Shown: piece after piece, positions 33,656 to 43,021 of the stretch | How positions within the stretch are numbered: the first letter of the stretch is position 1 | How the letters are laid out: each line of letters opens with the position of its first letter | Source: UBA1422 sp041859095 | GTDB taxonomy: Bacteria; Bacillota; Clostridia; Peptostreptococcales; Anaerovoracaceae | NCBI GenBank assembly: GCA_041859095.1 | Contig: JBHEKY010000018.1 | Coordinates: 25,129 to 89,128, forward strand | DNA length: 64,000 nt | Reading direction: 5' to 3' | Position numbers and translations under genes: made by a program | Notes under the pieces: generated by a model | Told to the model about the DNA's origin: nothing | What the model saw: only the letters and a program-made list of their open reading frames with translations | Database searches by the model: none

Positions 33656-35800
33656 ATGCCGAAATCCAATCCAATCAATGCCACAAATCCGCTCACCGTA
33701 GGAAGTATGATGAACCGAAACTTCAAATCCCTACGGGTGGATGATTCTTTGAGGAAAGTGGTTGAATACTACCATGAATTCAAGATTACCACCTTGCCAG
33801 TTGTAGACGATGAAGAAAAACTGGTCGGCGTATTTCCCAGAAAGCGTCTGTTTCGTGCATTACTGGAAGGAGCAGAGCTAAACGAATCTTGTAGCAAATA
33901 CATGGTCAACGACCCGGTCTTTGTTATGGCCGACCGTACCTACGACGAATATTCTCTTGTTGTCCGAGTCACCAAGAGTCGGGTAGACAATGTGGTGGTG
34001 TTGGACAATCAAGAAAAAGTGGTGGGGATTATCGGTACAGCTGAATACCTGAAAGCCGGTTTGGATATGATCTTGTCCGCCTCAGCGTTGCTAGAATCTT
34101 TGTTTATGGTGAACTATGAAGGCATTATCATCGTTGACCCCGAAGGAATCATCCAACGGATGAACCCTGCTGCACAAAAAATGTTCCACCTCACTATCGC
34201 AAAAGTCAAAGGCAGACGCCTGGAAGAGGTTTTTCCGGGCATGGCAATTTCAGCGATTCGACAACTTGGATTACGGAGAAACATTGAAGGATTACCGGTT
34301 ATCGTGAACCAAATTCCCATTATGGATGACAATCAGATTCTGGGATACAGCTTAGCCATTATGGATATTTCTGATATGGAAAAAATGGCACAGGAACTGG
34401 AAATGGTCAGAGACTTACAGTCTACCATTTCTGGCGTGCTGAATGCTTCTTCCGATGGCGTGTTCGTTTCAGACCACACCGGGCACATCAAATACGTCAA
34501 TGAGCCGGCCTGCCATTTGGTATCTCAAGAGTGCAGCGCTATCATCGGCAAAAATATTCAGGAACTTTTCAACACCAGCAGACTCGAAAAGGTATTGGAT
34601 TCCGGCACACCGGAAGTTGACACCTATGATATATTCGGGAAACAGTTTATTGTTTCCCACATCCCAATTCGCATGAGCCCGTCTGAAGAGGGCATCAAAG
34701 GAATGGTCAGCACGGCCTACCTAAACGATAACTCTGTCACTGAGGAAATCGCCAGGAAATGGCTGTATCTTAACCAACAGGTCCAGTATTACAAGGACGA
34801 ACTAGAAAAACGCTCCGGTGGCGTAAGCCGGTTGGATCAGATGGTTTCCCATAACCCCATTTTCCAAGAAATCAAACGGGAAGCTCAGTTCATAGCCAGA
34901 AGCACCTCTACGGTACTCCTTACAGGCGAAAGCGGGGTGGGGAAGGACATGTTTTCCCGTGGATTGCATGAGGCAAGCCCTAGAGCTGCAGGACCCTTCA
35001 TCAAGGTCAACTGTGTTTCCATTCCCGAAACCCTCTTTGAGTCGGAGCTTTTTGGTTATGCCCCGGGATCTTTCACAGGTGCTCTAAAAAGTGGCAAGTC
35101 CGGATATTTTGAACGCGCCAACAATGGAACGATATTTTTGGACGAAATAGGAGATATGCCTCTTTCCGTTCAGGTTAAGCTGCTTCAGGTTTTGCAAGAA
35201 AAAGAATTTACCCGGGTGGGTGGCACTGAAAAGCAAAAGGTGGATGTTCGCATCATCGCGGCAACCAACCGAGATCTCCGAGATGCCATTGCAAAGAAAA
35301 CATTCCGGGAAGATTTGTTCTATCGCCTTAATGTCATCGCGTTCCATCTGCCGCCGTTACGGGAGAGACCGGAAGATGTGATTCCCCTTGCAGAATCATT
35401 TATCAAAAAATACAACCAGATTCTGGGGTCCCGAGTAACGGGAATTCAGAAATCTGCCAAAGAAGCCCTTCAAAAATATAATTGGCCCGGAAATATACGG
35501 GAGTTGGAAAATGCCATGGAGCGTGCCGCCAACTATGTGTGGGAAGGAGACGTGGATATCGAGAACTTGCCGATACAAATTCGTTCCGGAGATGGATCGT
35601 TGCCCACACAACCCCTCAAAGCGCAAGAAGCGATGCCAATCCCGGCATCCTCCTATCAGGACAAATTAATGGATGTGGAGAAACATCTCTTGCTAGATGC
35701 CTTGGAAAAATGCCATGGCAACCGGAGTGCGGCAGCAAGAATGCTCAATCTGAGCCGCTCTGCTTTTTATGACAGACTGACCAAATACGGCATCAAATAA
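33656..35800 (+). CDS. Sigma-54 activator with CBS and PAS sensor domains
   Basis: 714 residues. Order: tandem CBS domains (about 15-135, may bind adenine nucleotides), two PAS domains (about 140-250 and 260-370), AAA+ ATPase (Walker A GESGVGKD at about 423-430), and a Fis-type helix-turn-helix at the end (NRSAAARMLNLSRSAFYDRL). The sigma-54-contacting loop reads GSFTGA rather than GAFTGA, a variant seen in other functional activators. It is encoded directly after the amine/glutaconyl-CoA genes that carry three -24/-12 promoters, so it is the obvious candidate activator. ATG 33656 follows GGAAAGG; an upstream TTG is less likely. Confidence 0.92.
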   Translation: MPKSNPINATNPLTVGSMMNRNFKSLRVDDSLRKVVEYYHEFKITTLPVVDDEEKLVGVFPRKRLFRALLEGAELNESCSKYMVNDPVFVMADRTYDEYSLVVRVTKSRVDNVVVLDNQEKVVGIIGTAEYLKAGLDMILSASALLESLFMVNYEGIIIVDPEGIIQRMNPAAQKMFHLTIAKVKGRRLEEVFPGMAISAIRQLGLRRNIEGLPVIVNQIPIMDDNQILGYSLAIMDISDMEKMAQELEMVRDLQSTISGVLNASSDGVFVSDHTGHIKYVNEPACHLVSQECSAIIGKNIQELFNTSRLEKVLDSGTPEVDTYDIFGKQFIVSHIPIRMSPSEEGIKGMVSTAYLNDNSVTEEIARKWLYLNQQVQYYKDELEKRSGGVSRLDQMVSHNPIFQEIKREAQFIARSTSTVLLTGESGVGKDMFSRGLHEASPRAAGPFIKVNCVSIPETLFESELFGYAPGSFTGALKSGKSGYFERANNGTIFLDEIGDMPLSVQVKLLQVLQEKEFTRVGGTEKQKVDVRIIAATNRDLRDAIAKKTFREDLFYRLNVIAFHLPPLRERPEDVIPLAESFIKKYNQILGSRVTGIQKSAKEALQKYNWPGNIRELENAMERAANYVWEGDVDIENLPIQIRSGDGSLPTQPLKAQEAMPIPASSYQDKLMDVEKHLLLDALEKCHGNRSAAARMLNLSRSAFYDRLTKYGIK

Positions 35801-35857
35801 CCGTAGACCACCATGAATTAGCAACCATTGCCCATGAATTCCAGCAAGGAGAATCGA

Positions 35858-36667
35858 TTGAACATCACAATTATGTACTTTAGCCCCACCGGCACCACCC
35901 GCAAAGTGGTAACCCGGTTGGCGTCACAAGTTGCCTCACAACTGGCTTTCCCGCTAATCCGGGAAATTGATTTTACTCAAAAAAAAGCGAGACAGGAAAG
36001 TTATGAGTTTTCTCCGGATGATTTGGTAATCTTTGGCGTTCCCGTTTATGCTGGGAGGGTACCCAACGTCCTAAAAGAGTTCATCGGATCTGTTCAGGGA
36101 AACGGTGCAAGGGCTGTGGCTGTGGTACTATTCGGAAACCGGAGTTATGATGATGGACTGATGGAGCTTCGTGAACTGTTGACCTCCGGTGGATTTCTGG
36201 TACTTGCTGCAGGGGCTTTTGTGGGCGAGCATGCCTTCTCAAACACTTTGGCAAAAGGTAGACCAGACCAACATGACCTGTCTTTGGTGGATCGTTTTGC
36301 AAAGCAGCTAGGCGAAAAAGTAAAGAAGGGGGATGACAGCACAGACTTTTGGATGAAGGGACAAATGCCCATAGGAAATTACTATACGCCCCTTAACATG
36401 GAAGGCGAGGCTGTAAATATCCTCAAGGTAAAACCCAAGACAACGGACGCTTGCACAGATTGTAAGCATTGCGTAGAAATCTGCCCCATGGAATCCATCT
36501 TGTGGGAAGACCCCACCCAGGTGACAGGGATATGCATTAAGTGTGGTGCTTGTGTCAAAGGCTGCCCGGTGCAGGCCAAATATTACGATGACCCTGGATT
36601 TTTGGGGCATAAACTTCAAATTGAAACGAATTTTAAGGATCCAAAGGATCCGGAATGGTACCTATAA
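35858..36667 (+). CDS. EFR1-type flavodoxin/ferredoxin fusion protein
   Basis: 269 residues. N-terminal flavodoxin-like fold (MYFSPTGTTRKVV phosphate loop; VIFGVPVYAGRVP), then a C-terminal pair of [4Fe-4S] motifs (CTDCKHCVEICP and CIKCGACVKGCP). Proteins of this EFR1 class shuttle electrons between ferredoxin and flavin partners in anaerobes. The start is probably TTG 35858, six bases after AAGGAG; ATG 35834 would work only without a site. Downstream tatD begins 1 bp after its stop. Confidence 0.85.
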   Translation: MNITIMYFSPTGTTRKVVTRLASQVASQLAFPLIREIDFTQKKARQESYEFSPDDLVIFGVPVYAGRVPNVLKEFIGSVQGNGARAVAVVLFGNRSYDDGLMELRELLTSGGFLVLAAGAFVGEHAFSNTLAKGRPDQHDLSLVDRFAKQLGEKVKKGDDSTDFWMKGQMPIGNYYTPLNMEGEAVNILKVKPKTTDACTDCKHCVEICPMESILWEDPTQVTGICIKCGACVKGCPVQAKYYDDPGFLGHKLQIETNFKDPKDPEWYL

Positions 36668-36668
36668 T

Positions 36669-37448
36669 ATGTTTTTTGATTCACACACACATCTTGAAGA
36701 GGATGCCATTTTGGCTATCCAAAGTCCGGACTCACCCATCAGCTACGTCATGGATGTAGGCTCGGATTTGGAGACTTCTTTGCGCGCGGTGGAACATGCG
36801 GCGCAGTACCCCTGGTGCTATGCCGTGGTGGGATATCATCCACACGAAGCCAAGGAGTTGGGACAGGTGGAACTGGACATGATTGCAGCGTTAGCGCGAA
36901 AGCCCAAGGTCAAAGCCATCGGCGAAATCGGCCTGGACTTTTATCACAACCATTCCGAACCGGATGTGCAGCGAGACTGTTTCCGAAAACAAATCAGGTT
37001 GGCCAACGATCTTAAAATGCCCATCGTCATCCATTCCCGCGAAGCAGACCAGGAAGTCATGGACATCCTCAAAGAAGAGCAGGCATTTTCCAATACCCGT
37101 AAGTCCTGGTTCGATGGGAAGGCCGGTGTATTATTACATTGTTATAGTGGAAGCAAAGAAATGGCTGAGCAATATGTGAAGCTAGGTGCCAGCATTTCGG
37201 TTGCCGGACCCATCACCTACAAAAATAACAGACGGACAGTAGAGATGGTTCAGGCCATCGGACTGGAACACTTGATGATAGAAACCGACGCACCTTATTT
37301 AACCCCGGAACCTCATCGAGGCAAGAAAAACCAATCCCCTTATGTGATCTTTACCGCAATGAAAATCGCAGCCATCAAAGGAATCTCTCTGGAAGAAGTG
37401 GCAAATGCCACCTGTCAGAATGCAAAAACCTTTTTTGGGATTGTGTGA
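36669..37448 (+). CDS. tatD: TatD-family metal-dependent nuclease
   Basis: 259 residues, normal length. TIM-barrel hydrolase: DSHTHLEEDA (first metal-binding His pair), AIGEIGLDFYH, PIVIHSREAD, LLHCYSGS and IETDAPYLTP complete the metal site. DNase/RNase quality-control activity is known in the family. ATG 36669 lies one base after the upstream stop, so it is translationally linked; the long N-terminal extension possible in this frame is rejected. Confidence 0.93.
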   Translation: MFFDSHTHLEEDAILAIQSPDSPISYVMDVGSDLETSLRAVEHAAQYPWCYAVVGYHPHEAKELGQVELDMIAALARKPKVKAIGEIGLDFYHNHSEPDVQRDCFRKQIRLANDLKMPIVIHSREADQEVMDILKEEQAFSNTRKSWFDGKAGVLLHCYSGSKEMAEQYVKLGASISVAGPITYKNNRRTVEMVQAIGLEHLMIETDAPYLTPEPHRGKKNQSPYVIFTAMKIAAIKGISLEEVANATCQNAKTFFGIV

Positions 37449-37460
37449 TATAATAGCGAC

Positions 37461-38888
37461 ATGATTCAACAAACAATCGAAGAAGTCTTTAAGGCGACCC
37501 TAACACGGCACGCCCTAATCAAAAAAGGAGACCACGTCGTCATCGGCCTTTCCGGAGGTCCCGATTCGGTGTGTCTTTTTCATTTGCTGCTTTCTATCAC
37601 CGAAAGCAAGCAGTTGACGTTGCATCCGGTGCATATCAACCATGGATTTCGACCCGGCGCAGCCGATGAGGACCAGGCCTTCGTGGAAGCGCTAACTGCT
37701 TCTCACGGGATTCCCTGCAAGTCTTTTGTTTACGACTGTAACCGCATTGCCAAGGAAGAAAAGATTTCAGGGGAAGAGGCGGGACGGCACGTCCGCTATG
37801 ATTCATTTGCCCTGGTGGCTGACGAAATAGCGGAGACGGGCGTTGCAAAAGAACATATCAAAATTGCGGTGGCTCATCACCTCAATGATCAGGTAGAAAC
37901 GGTACTGTTCCGTCTTCTTCGGGGGACTGGCACAGATGGACTGGCCGGTATGGAATATAGCCGAGACAATGGTGCGGGCATTTCCATCATTCGTCCCCTT
38001 CTGGATGTGAAGCGGGAAGACATTGAAGCCTACTGCAAAACACATGATCTGAAGCCTCGCACGGACTTAAGCAATAACCAGCCCCTTTACACCCGGAATA
38101 AAATCCGCCTGGAGCTGATTCCATATATCAAGGACCACTATAACTCCAACTTTGAAGCAGCCATTTTGCGGCTTTGCAAAATTACCGGGGATGATCGGAC
38201 CTATCTTGGTCAGATTGCGGATTTGGCCTTTGATGAACTATTAAGAAACTCAGAACCTTTTCGGTGTGCACTGGATGGAGCGGGACTTCGGGAGCTGGCC
38301 CCTTCCATTCGAAGCCGGGTGCTATTCAAAGCCTTAGAATCCATCGGGTTGCCTAGTGGCATTGGGTATGTCCATATGGAACAGGCAGAAGCTCTTTTGG
38401 AAGAGGGAAAAACCTCTTCACAAATGAATTTTCCCAGTGGCGTGGTGATGGAAATCACCTACGACACGATCGAACTTTATCGGAATAGTGAGGAGAAGGA
38501 GTCAAAACCCAAACCGCCAGGACTGAAGGCAAGAATATTTAATATTGAAGACCATATCAATAAACCCAACATAGCCGTGTTTGATCTGGATCTCTTCATG
38601 GAAGAATATGCATACCTGGTTGACCCCCTTTCCATGATTGTAGCCAGATCCAGAGAGCCGGGTGACTTCATCGTTTTACCCGGGGTAGGCGGACGCAAAC
38701 GAATTCAAGATTTCATGGTGGATCTAAAGGTGCCGAAGAATCTACGGGACGGCATTTATATCGTGGCCATCGGGAACGAAATTCTTTGGATTCCCAAAGG
38801 ATTGACCAATGCGAGATACACTCAAAATTACAAGGTGACCGAGGAGACAAAAAAGGTCCTCACCCTTGAAATAGATGGTGAATTATGA
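37461..38888 (+). CDS. tilS: tRNA(Ile)-lysidine synthase
   Basis: 475 residues. Modifies C34 of the AUA-reading tRNA-Ile with lysine. PP-loop SGGPDSVCL near residue 30, followed by conserved HINHGFRPGAADED and the tRNA-recognition C-terminal domains (LPGVGGRKRIQDFMVDLKVP). In many Firmicutes tilS precedes hpt and ftsH; here ftsH follows directly, without hpt between. Confidence 0.95.
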   Translation: MIQQTIEEVFKATLTRHALIKKGDHVVIGLSGGPDSVCLFHLLLSITESKQLTLHPVHINHGFRPGAADEDQAFVEALTASHGIPCKSFVYDCNRIAKEEKISGEEAGRHVRYDSFALVADEIAETGVAKEHIKIAVAHHLNDQVETVLFRLLRGTGTDGLAGMEYSRDNGAGISIIRPLLDVKREDIEAYCKTHDLKPRTDLSNNQPLYTRNKIRLELIPYIKDHYNSNFEAAILRLCKITGDDRTYLGQIADLAFDELLRNSEPFRCALDGAGLRELAPSIRSRVLFKALESIGLPSGIGYVHMEQAEALLEEGKTSSQMNFPSGVVMEITYDTIELYRNSEEKESKPKPPGLKARIFNIEDHINKPNIAVFDLDLFMEEYAYLVDPLSMIVARSREPGDFIVLPGVGGRKRIQDFMVDLKVPKNLRDGIYIVAIGNEILWIPKGLTNARYTQNYKVTEETKKVLTLEIDGEL

Positions 38889-38970
38889 TAAGATAACAAA
38901 ACAAATTTTGTTTTAAACAACAAATTTGTGGGCATCAACAAGCATCACGCTTAATGGAGGAAATACGAAC

Positions 38971-41166
38971 TTGAAAAACATGTCAAAAAACATCGGCATC
39001 TACCTGGTCATCTTCGGCTTGGTATTGGCCATGGCTTGGTTTTATAACAAAACACCCCAAGAAGAAATCAAAGACGTCAACTTTACGAAATTCACAAGTT
39101 ACGTCGCAGAAGAAAAAATAACAGAAATATTCATTGATCCCAATTCTATGCTTCTCATAGGAACATTGGAGGACGATACCAAAATTCAGACCATCGCCTC
39201 ATCGATTCTTGAGATCAACTGGCTCAATGAAACCTATATCTATCCGCAAGGCGCGCAAGGGACTATAAAGCAACTCAACGAAGAACCCTATTCAACCCCT
39301 TGGTACCTTTCCATATTGCCGACAGCCATCATGATGGTACTTTTGTTGGTATTTTTCTGGTTCATGGTTATGAATCAGGGGGGTGCCAACAACAAAGCCA
39401 TGTCATTTGGCAAGAGCAAGGCACGACTTCAAAAAGACAGCGATCTAAAGAAACTCACATTTGCTGATGTTGCCGGACTTGATGAAGAGAAAGAAGAACT
39501 GGAAGAAATCGTAGACTTCCTTAAGTTTCCAAAGAAATACAGAAACTTAGGAGCGCGGATTCCCAAAGGCATTTTATTGGTTGGGCCTCCGGGAACAGGC
39601 AAAACATATATTTCCCGTGCAGCAGCCGGAGAAGCCGGCGTGCCGTTTTTCACCATCAGCGGTTCCGATTTTGTGGAAATGTTTGTTGGCGTCGGCGCAT
39701 CCCGTGTGCGGGATTTGTTTGACCAAGCCAAAAAGAATTCACCCTGTATTGTGTTTATCGATGAAATTGATGCTGTCGGACGCCGAAGAGGCGCAGGTAT
39801 GGGCGGCGGCCATGATGAGCGGGAACAAACATTGAATCAATTACTGGTAGAAATGGACGGGTTTGCAGAAAACCTGGGCATCATTATTCTTGCAGCCACC
39901 AATCGGCCGGACATCTTAGACCCAGCTCTTTTAAGACCGGGTCGATTTGACCGTCAGATTTTCATCGGCGTACCCGATATCAAAGCCCGTGAAGCTATTT
40001 TCCGAATCCATTCAAAAAACAAGCCTTTGGACGACGAAGTCGAACCCAAAGTGCTGGCTAGAAGAACCCCCGGGTTTACGCCAGCGGACATAGAGAACAT
40101 GCTCAACGAAGCGGCACTTTTGACCGCCAGACGAAACGGTCTCAAAATCCGAATGGAAGAAGTAGAAGAAGCCATCACCAAGGTCATCGCCGGACCGGAG
40201 AAGAAGAGTCGTGTCATCAGCGAACCAGAACGAAAGTTGACCGCTTATCACGAAGCAGGACATGCCATTGTTGCAGCATCCTTGCCAAATACAGATCCAG
40301 TTCATCAGATTACCATTGTACCTCGGGGCAGAGCCGGCGGCTTTACCATGATACTTCCCAAGGAAGACCGATATTATACCACCAAGACCAACATGGAGGA
40401 ACAAATCATCCATCTGCTTGGCGGCCGTGTTGCAGAGGAATTGACATTACATGACATCAGCACAGGTGCCAGCAATGATATTATGCGTGCCACCGAAATC
40501 GCCAAGGAAATGGTCACCAAATATGGCTTCAGCGCCAAGCTTGGCCCGGTGAACTACAGCTCCTCTGAAGAAGTATTTCTAGGCAAAGATTTCACCAGCA
40601 AACAGAATTACTCAGAAGAAACCGCGTCAGAAATCGACGAGGAGATTAAGTCCATAATCCTCGCTGCCTATGCCCGCGCAGAAGAAATTTTGAAGAAACA
40701 CAAAAAGCAATTGGATTCCGTGGCAAAGGCACTCTTGGAATTGGAGACGCTGGATGGGATTCAGTTCCAGGCCCTTTATGAAGGCAAAACCACAGCCAAA
40801 AAACTAGCGGAAGAAGTCAAGGCACAGGAGCACCGCACCCGAATCAGAAATGAAGAGGAAGCGGCGGGGATGATGAGACTCATCGCCCAACAAGAAGAAG
40901 ATGAAGCCAAAGAATTGATGGAACCGGATGGTGATGACCTTCCTTCTGAAGAAGAACTTGCCATTTATGACAAAGATTACTTCAACGAAGATGTCATCGA
41001 AGAAGAAAAAGCCAAAGCTTCGCCCAAATCCAAGGCGACCACAAAACCGACAGCCAAAAAGCCTAAGACAGAAGCTCCGGCAGAAGCCAAGACCAAAGCG
41101 CCTACTAAAACCAAGCCAGTCACCAAAAAGCCATCACCCAAAAAACCCACGAAGAAGGATGAATAA
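38971..41166 (+). CDS. ftsH: ATP-dependent zinc metalloprotease FtsH
   Basis: 731 residues, membrane-bound AAA+ protease. Two TM helices (about 6-24 and 110-130) flank a small outer domain. The AAA+ domain has GPPGTGKT and FIDEIDAVG plus the second region of homology. The zinc site is HEAGH. An unusually long acidic then Lys/Pro/Ala/Thr-rich tail (last ~60 residues) follows the protease domain. The start is probably TTG 38971, ten bases after GGAGG, with ATG 38980 as alternative. PucR-type gene follows without a gap. Confidence 0.95.
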   Translation: MKNMSKNIGIYLVIFGLVLAMAWFYNKTPQEEIKDVNFTKFTSYVAEEKITEIFIDPNSMLLIGTLEDDTKIQTIASSILEINWLNETYIYPQGAQGTIKQLNEEPYSTPWYLSILPTAIMMVLLLVFFWFMVMNQGGANNKAMSFGKSKARLQKDSDLKKLTFADVAGLDEEKEELEEIVDFLKFPKKYRNLGARIPKGILLVGPPGTGKTYISRAAAGEAGVPFFTISGSDFVEMFVGVGASRVRDLFDQAKKNSPCIVFIDEIDAVGRRRGAGMGGGHDEREQTLNQLLVEMDGFAENLGIIILAATNRPDILDPALLRPGRFDRQIFIGVPDIKAREAIFRIHSKNKPLDDEVEPKVLARRTPGFTPADIENMLNEAALLTARRNGLKIRMEEVEEAITKVIAGPEKKSRVISEPERKLTAYHEAGHAIVAASLPNTDPVHQITIVPRGRAGGFTMILPKEDRYYTTKTNMEEQIIHLLGGRVAEELTLHDISTGASNDIMRATEIAKEMVTKYGFSAKLGPVNYSSSEEVFLGKDFTSKQNYSEETASEIDEEIKSIILAAYARAEEILKKHKKQLDSVAKALLELETLDGIQFQALYEGKTTAKKLAEEVKAQEHRTRIRNEEEAAGMMRLIAQQEEDEAKELMEPDGDDLPSEEELAIYDKDYFNEDVIEEEKAKASPKSKATTKPTAKKPKTEAPAEAKTKAPTKTKPVTKKPSPKKPTKKDE

Positions 41167-42732
41167 ATGAAGGTTACGGTAAAAGATTTCTTTGAGCTGG
41201 CGGCCTTTGCAGATGCAAAGGTTCTTGCCGGCGAGCGGAACCTAGGAAGCACAGTCAAAAAAGTGTCGGTGCTGGAAGCCACGACCAAAGATGATGTGCG
41301 CCGATTTTGCGCCGCTCCCAACCAGATGATGCTAACTTCGTTTTTTGGAATCAATCAAAACGAGGAAGCCCAAAGTCAGGTCATAGAAGCCCTAGTCGCA
41401 GGTGGAACCACCGCACTGGTTGTTTTCCATGTGGGACAAGTAGTCAAGTCCATCGGCAAAAAAGTGATCGATACCGCCGAACGATTGGGTTTGCCCTTGA
41501 TTGTCTTGAGCGAACGGTTGGACTTGGACATGGGAGACGTCATCGACGAAACCATGAGCAAGTTGTTTTATGGCTCCAGCAATAGCTTTGGCAATGACCT
41601 GATTAACAATACCATATTTCATCTTTTGAACTTTGAGAAATACAGCAACTTCCAGTCGGCAATCCGAGCAGCAGCGCTGAACAACGACTTCCAGTTAATC
41701 TTGCTGAGCGAAGACTTCAATCCCATTTTCTCCGTTGAGACCCGCAACATCACCACCATCGACGAAGCCATACGACTGGGGAAAGAGCGGGAAGTGGGAA
41801 ATCAAGCAGCGGTTTTCACCATGATTGACGTCAACGGTGTACTGACTTACTGGGGTCCGGTGAGTATTCATGACCAGAAGTACTTTATGTTTATTGTGGA
41901 TAACGAAGACTCTTATTCCAAAGCCGAAATCACCAAGTTGGCCGAAATCATCGAGCTTGCCATGGGGATGTGGAAATATACGCCGGAGCGGGATGCCAAA
42001 GCGGAGTTCATCAAAGCCATCCGCAGAGGCAATAAGAGCCTAGCCTATACCCTGAAAGATGAAGCCGGCATTAACGTCAGCGAAATCCGAAGCGTATTTT
42101 ACGCAAAAGGGATTGAGCATACAACCAGTAGCTCCCAAATCGCCAACTTTGAAAAGGAAACCGATTTCCGGGTCCTGAAGATCATTGAAGGCGAAGAAAC
42201 TTACGGGATTATTCTAGGCCAAAAGATTGAAGGGATTTCCTACGTGAACCTATTCGACCGGCTGAAGGATGATAAGCAAGTCCGGATCTTTCATGTCACT
42301 GGAATCGACGGCATCGAAAGTGCGGCAGACGCCTATCGACTGATCAATGAAACCTGGTCCTTTGTCCAAGTGGTATTCCCTTTCAAAAGGGTATTCACCA
42401 AATACGAAATGGCCCTGGTTAGCAACTGCATCAATATTCAATTGCAGGGTGGTTATGTCAAAAAGAATTATATGGATCTCTTGGAAACCTTCCGGGATGC
42501 AGGCGAAAACAAAGGCAAGCAGCTTTTGGAAACCCTGGAAACCTTCGTACTAGATGCCGGCATGAACAGTGGCAAAACTGCCGAGTTCATGAGCATTCAC
42601 GCCAATACCGTCCAGTATCGCTTAAAGAAAATCAACGATATTCTGGGCGTGGAAATCACCGGCAACCGAGTCATCCCCGGCTTGACCATTTCACTGGCGC
42701 TGAAGCGCTTGGAGAAACTGGTGAGCCAGTAA
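41167..42732 (+). CDS. PucR-family transcriptional regulator
   Basis: 521 residues. N-terminal PucR sensor-like domain (VKDFFELAAFADAKVLAG ... GLPLIVLSERLDL), a central GGDEF-like/GAF-like region typical of the family, and a C-terminal PucR-type HTH (SIHANTVQYRLKKINDILG). Family members control purine, proline or amino-acid catabolic genes. The ATG abuts the ftsH stop. The biotin decarboxylase genes downstream are possible targets, by position only. Confidence 0.85.
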   Translation: MKVTVKDFFELAAFADAKVLAGERNLGSTVKKVSVLEATTKDDVRRFCAAPNQMMLTSFFGINQNEEAQSQVIEALVAGGTTALVVFHVGQVVKSIGKKVIDTAERLGLPLIVLSERLDLDMGDVIDETMSKLFYGSSNSFGNDLINNTIFHLLNFEKYSNFQSAIRAAALNNDFQLILLSEDFNPIFSVETRNITTIDEAIRLGKEREVGNQAAVFTMIDVNGVLTYWGPVSIHDQKYFMFIVDNEDSYSKAEITKLAEIIELAMGMWKYTPERDAKAEFIKAIRRGNKSLAYTLKDEAGINVSEIRSVFYAKGIEHTTSSSQIANFEKETDFRVLKIIEGEETYGIILGQKIEGISYVNLFDRLKDDKQVRIFHVTGIDGIESAADAYRLINETWSFVQVVFPFKRVFTKYEMALVSNCINIQLQGGYVKKNYMDLLETFRDAGENKGKQLLETLETFVLDAGMNSGKTAEFMSIHANTVQYRLKKINDILGVEITGNRVIPGLTISLALKRLEKLVSQ

Positions 42733-42796
42733 ACGAAATTTAGCCGTCTTGGTGGGCAAACAAACCTAACCGCAGGCGGCTTCGTTTTATTTTTTG
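42731..42796 (+). terminator. Terminator-like structure after pucR-type gene
   Basis: AAACGAA ... GCCG / CGGC-TTCGTTT nested stem with an asymmetric bulge, followed by TATTTTTT. The rest of the ~290-bp gap up to 43022 is AT-rich; I see no promoter I could defend. Confidence 0.6.
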
Positions 42797-43021
42797 AGGC
42801 AACTTCGTTTGACATACGAAAGACTCGATAGCCCCATAAAAAATAGGACTGGAAATAGGTCTGGAAGAATAATGTATACACCAAAATATTCCTTGAAAAT
42901 TGAATGGTTTTCAGATATAGTGTGTTTGGTGCGTTTTGCCTATTTTTGGTGTTTTGAACACTGGCTCAGGGAAACGCAAAAGAGCAAGAAAACCCTATTT
43001 CAACAATAAGGAGGAAATATA

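Noticed and set aside
38900..38935. AT-rich palindrome AAAACAAATTTTGTTTT before ftsH
   Set aside because: Weak A/T-only pairing; not enough to call a terminator or operator.
42961..43000. Sigma-54-like TGGCTCAGGGAAACGCA before mmdA
   Set aside because: Spacing between GG and GC is 11, not the required 10, and the -12 box is poor.
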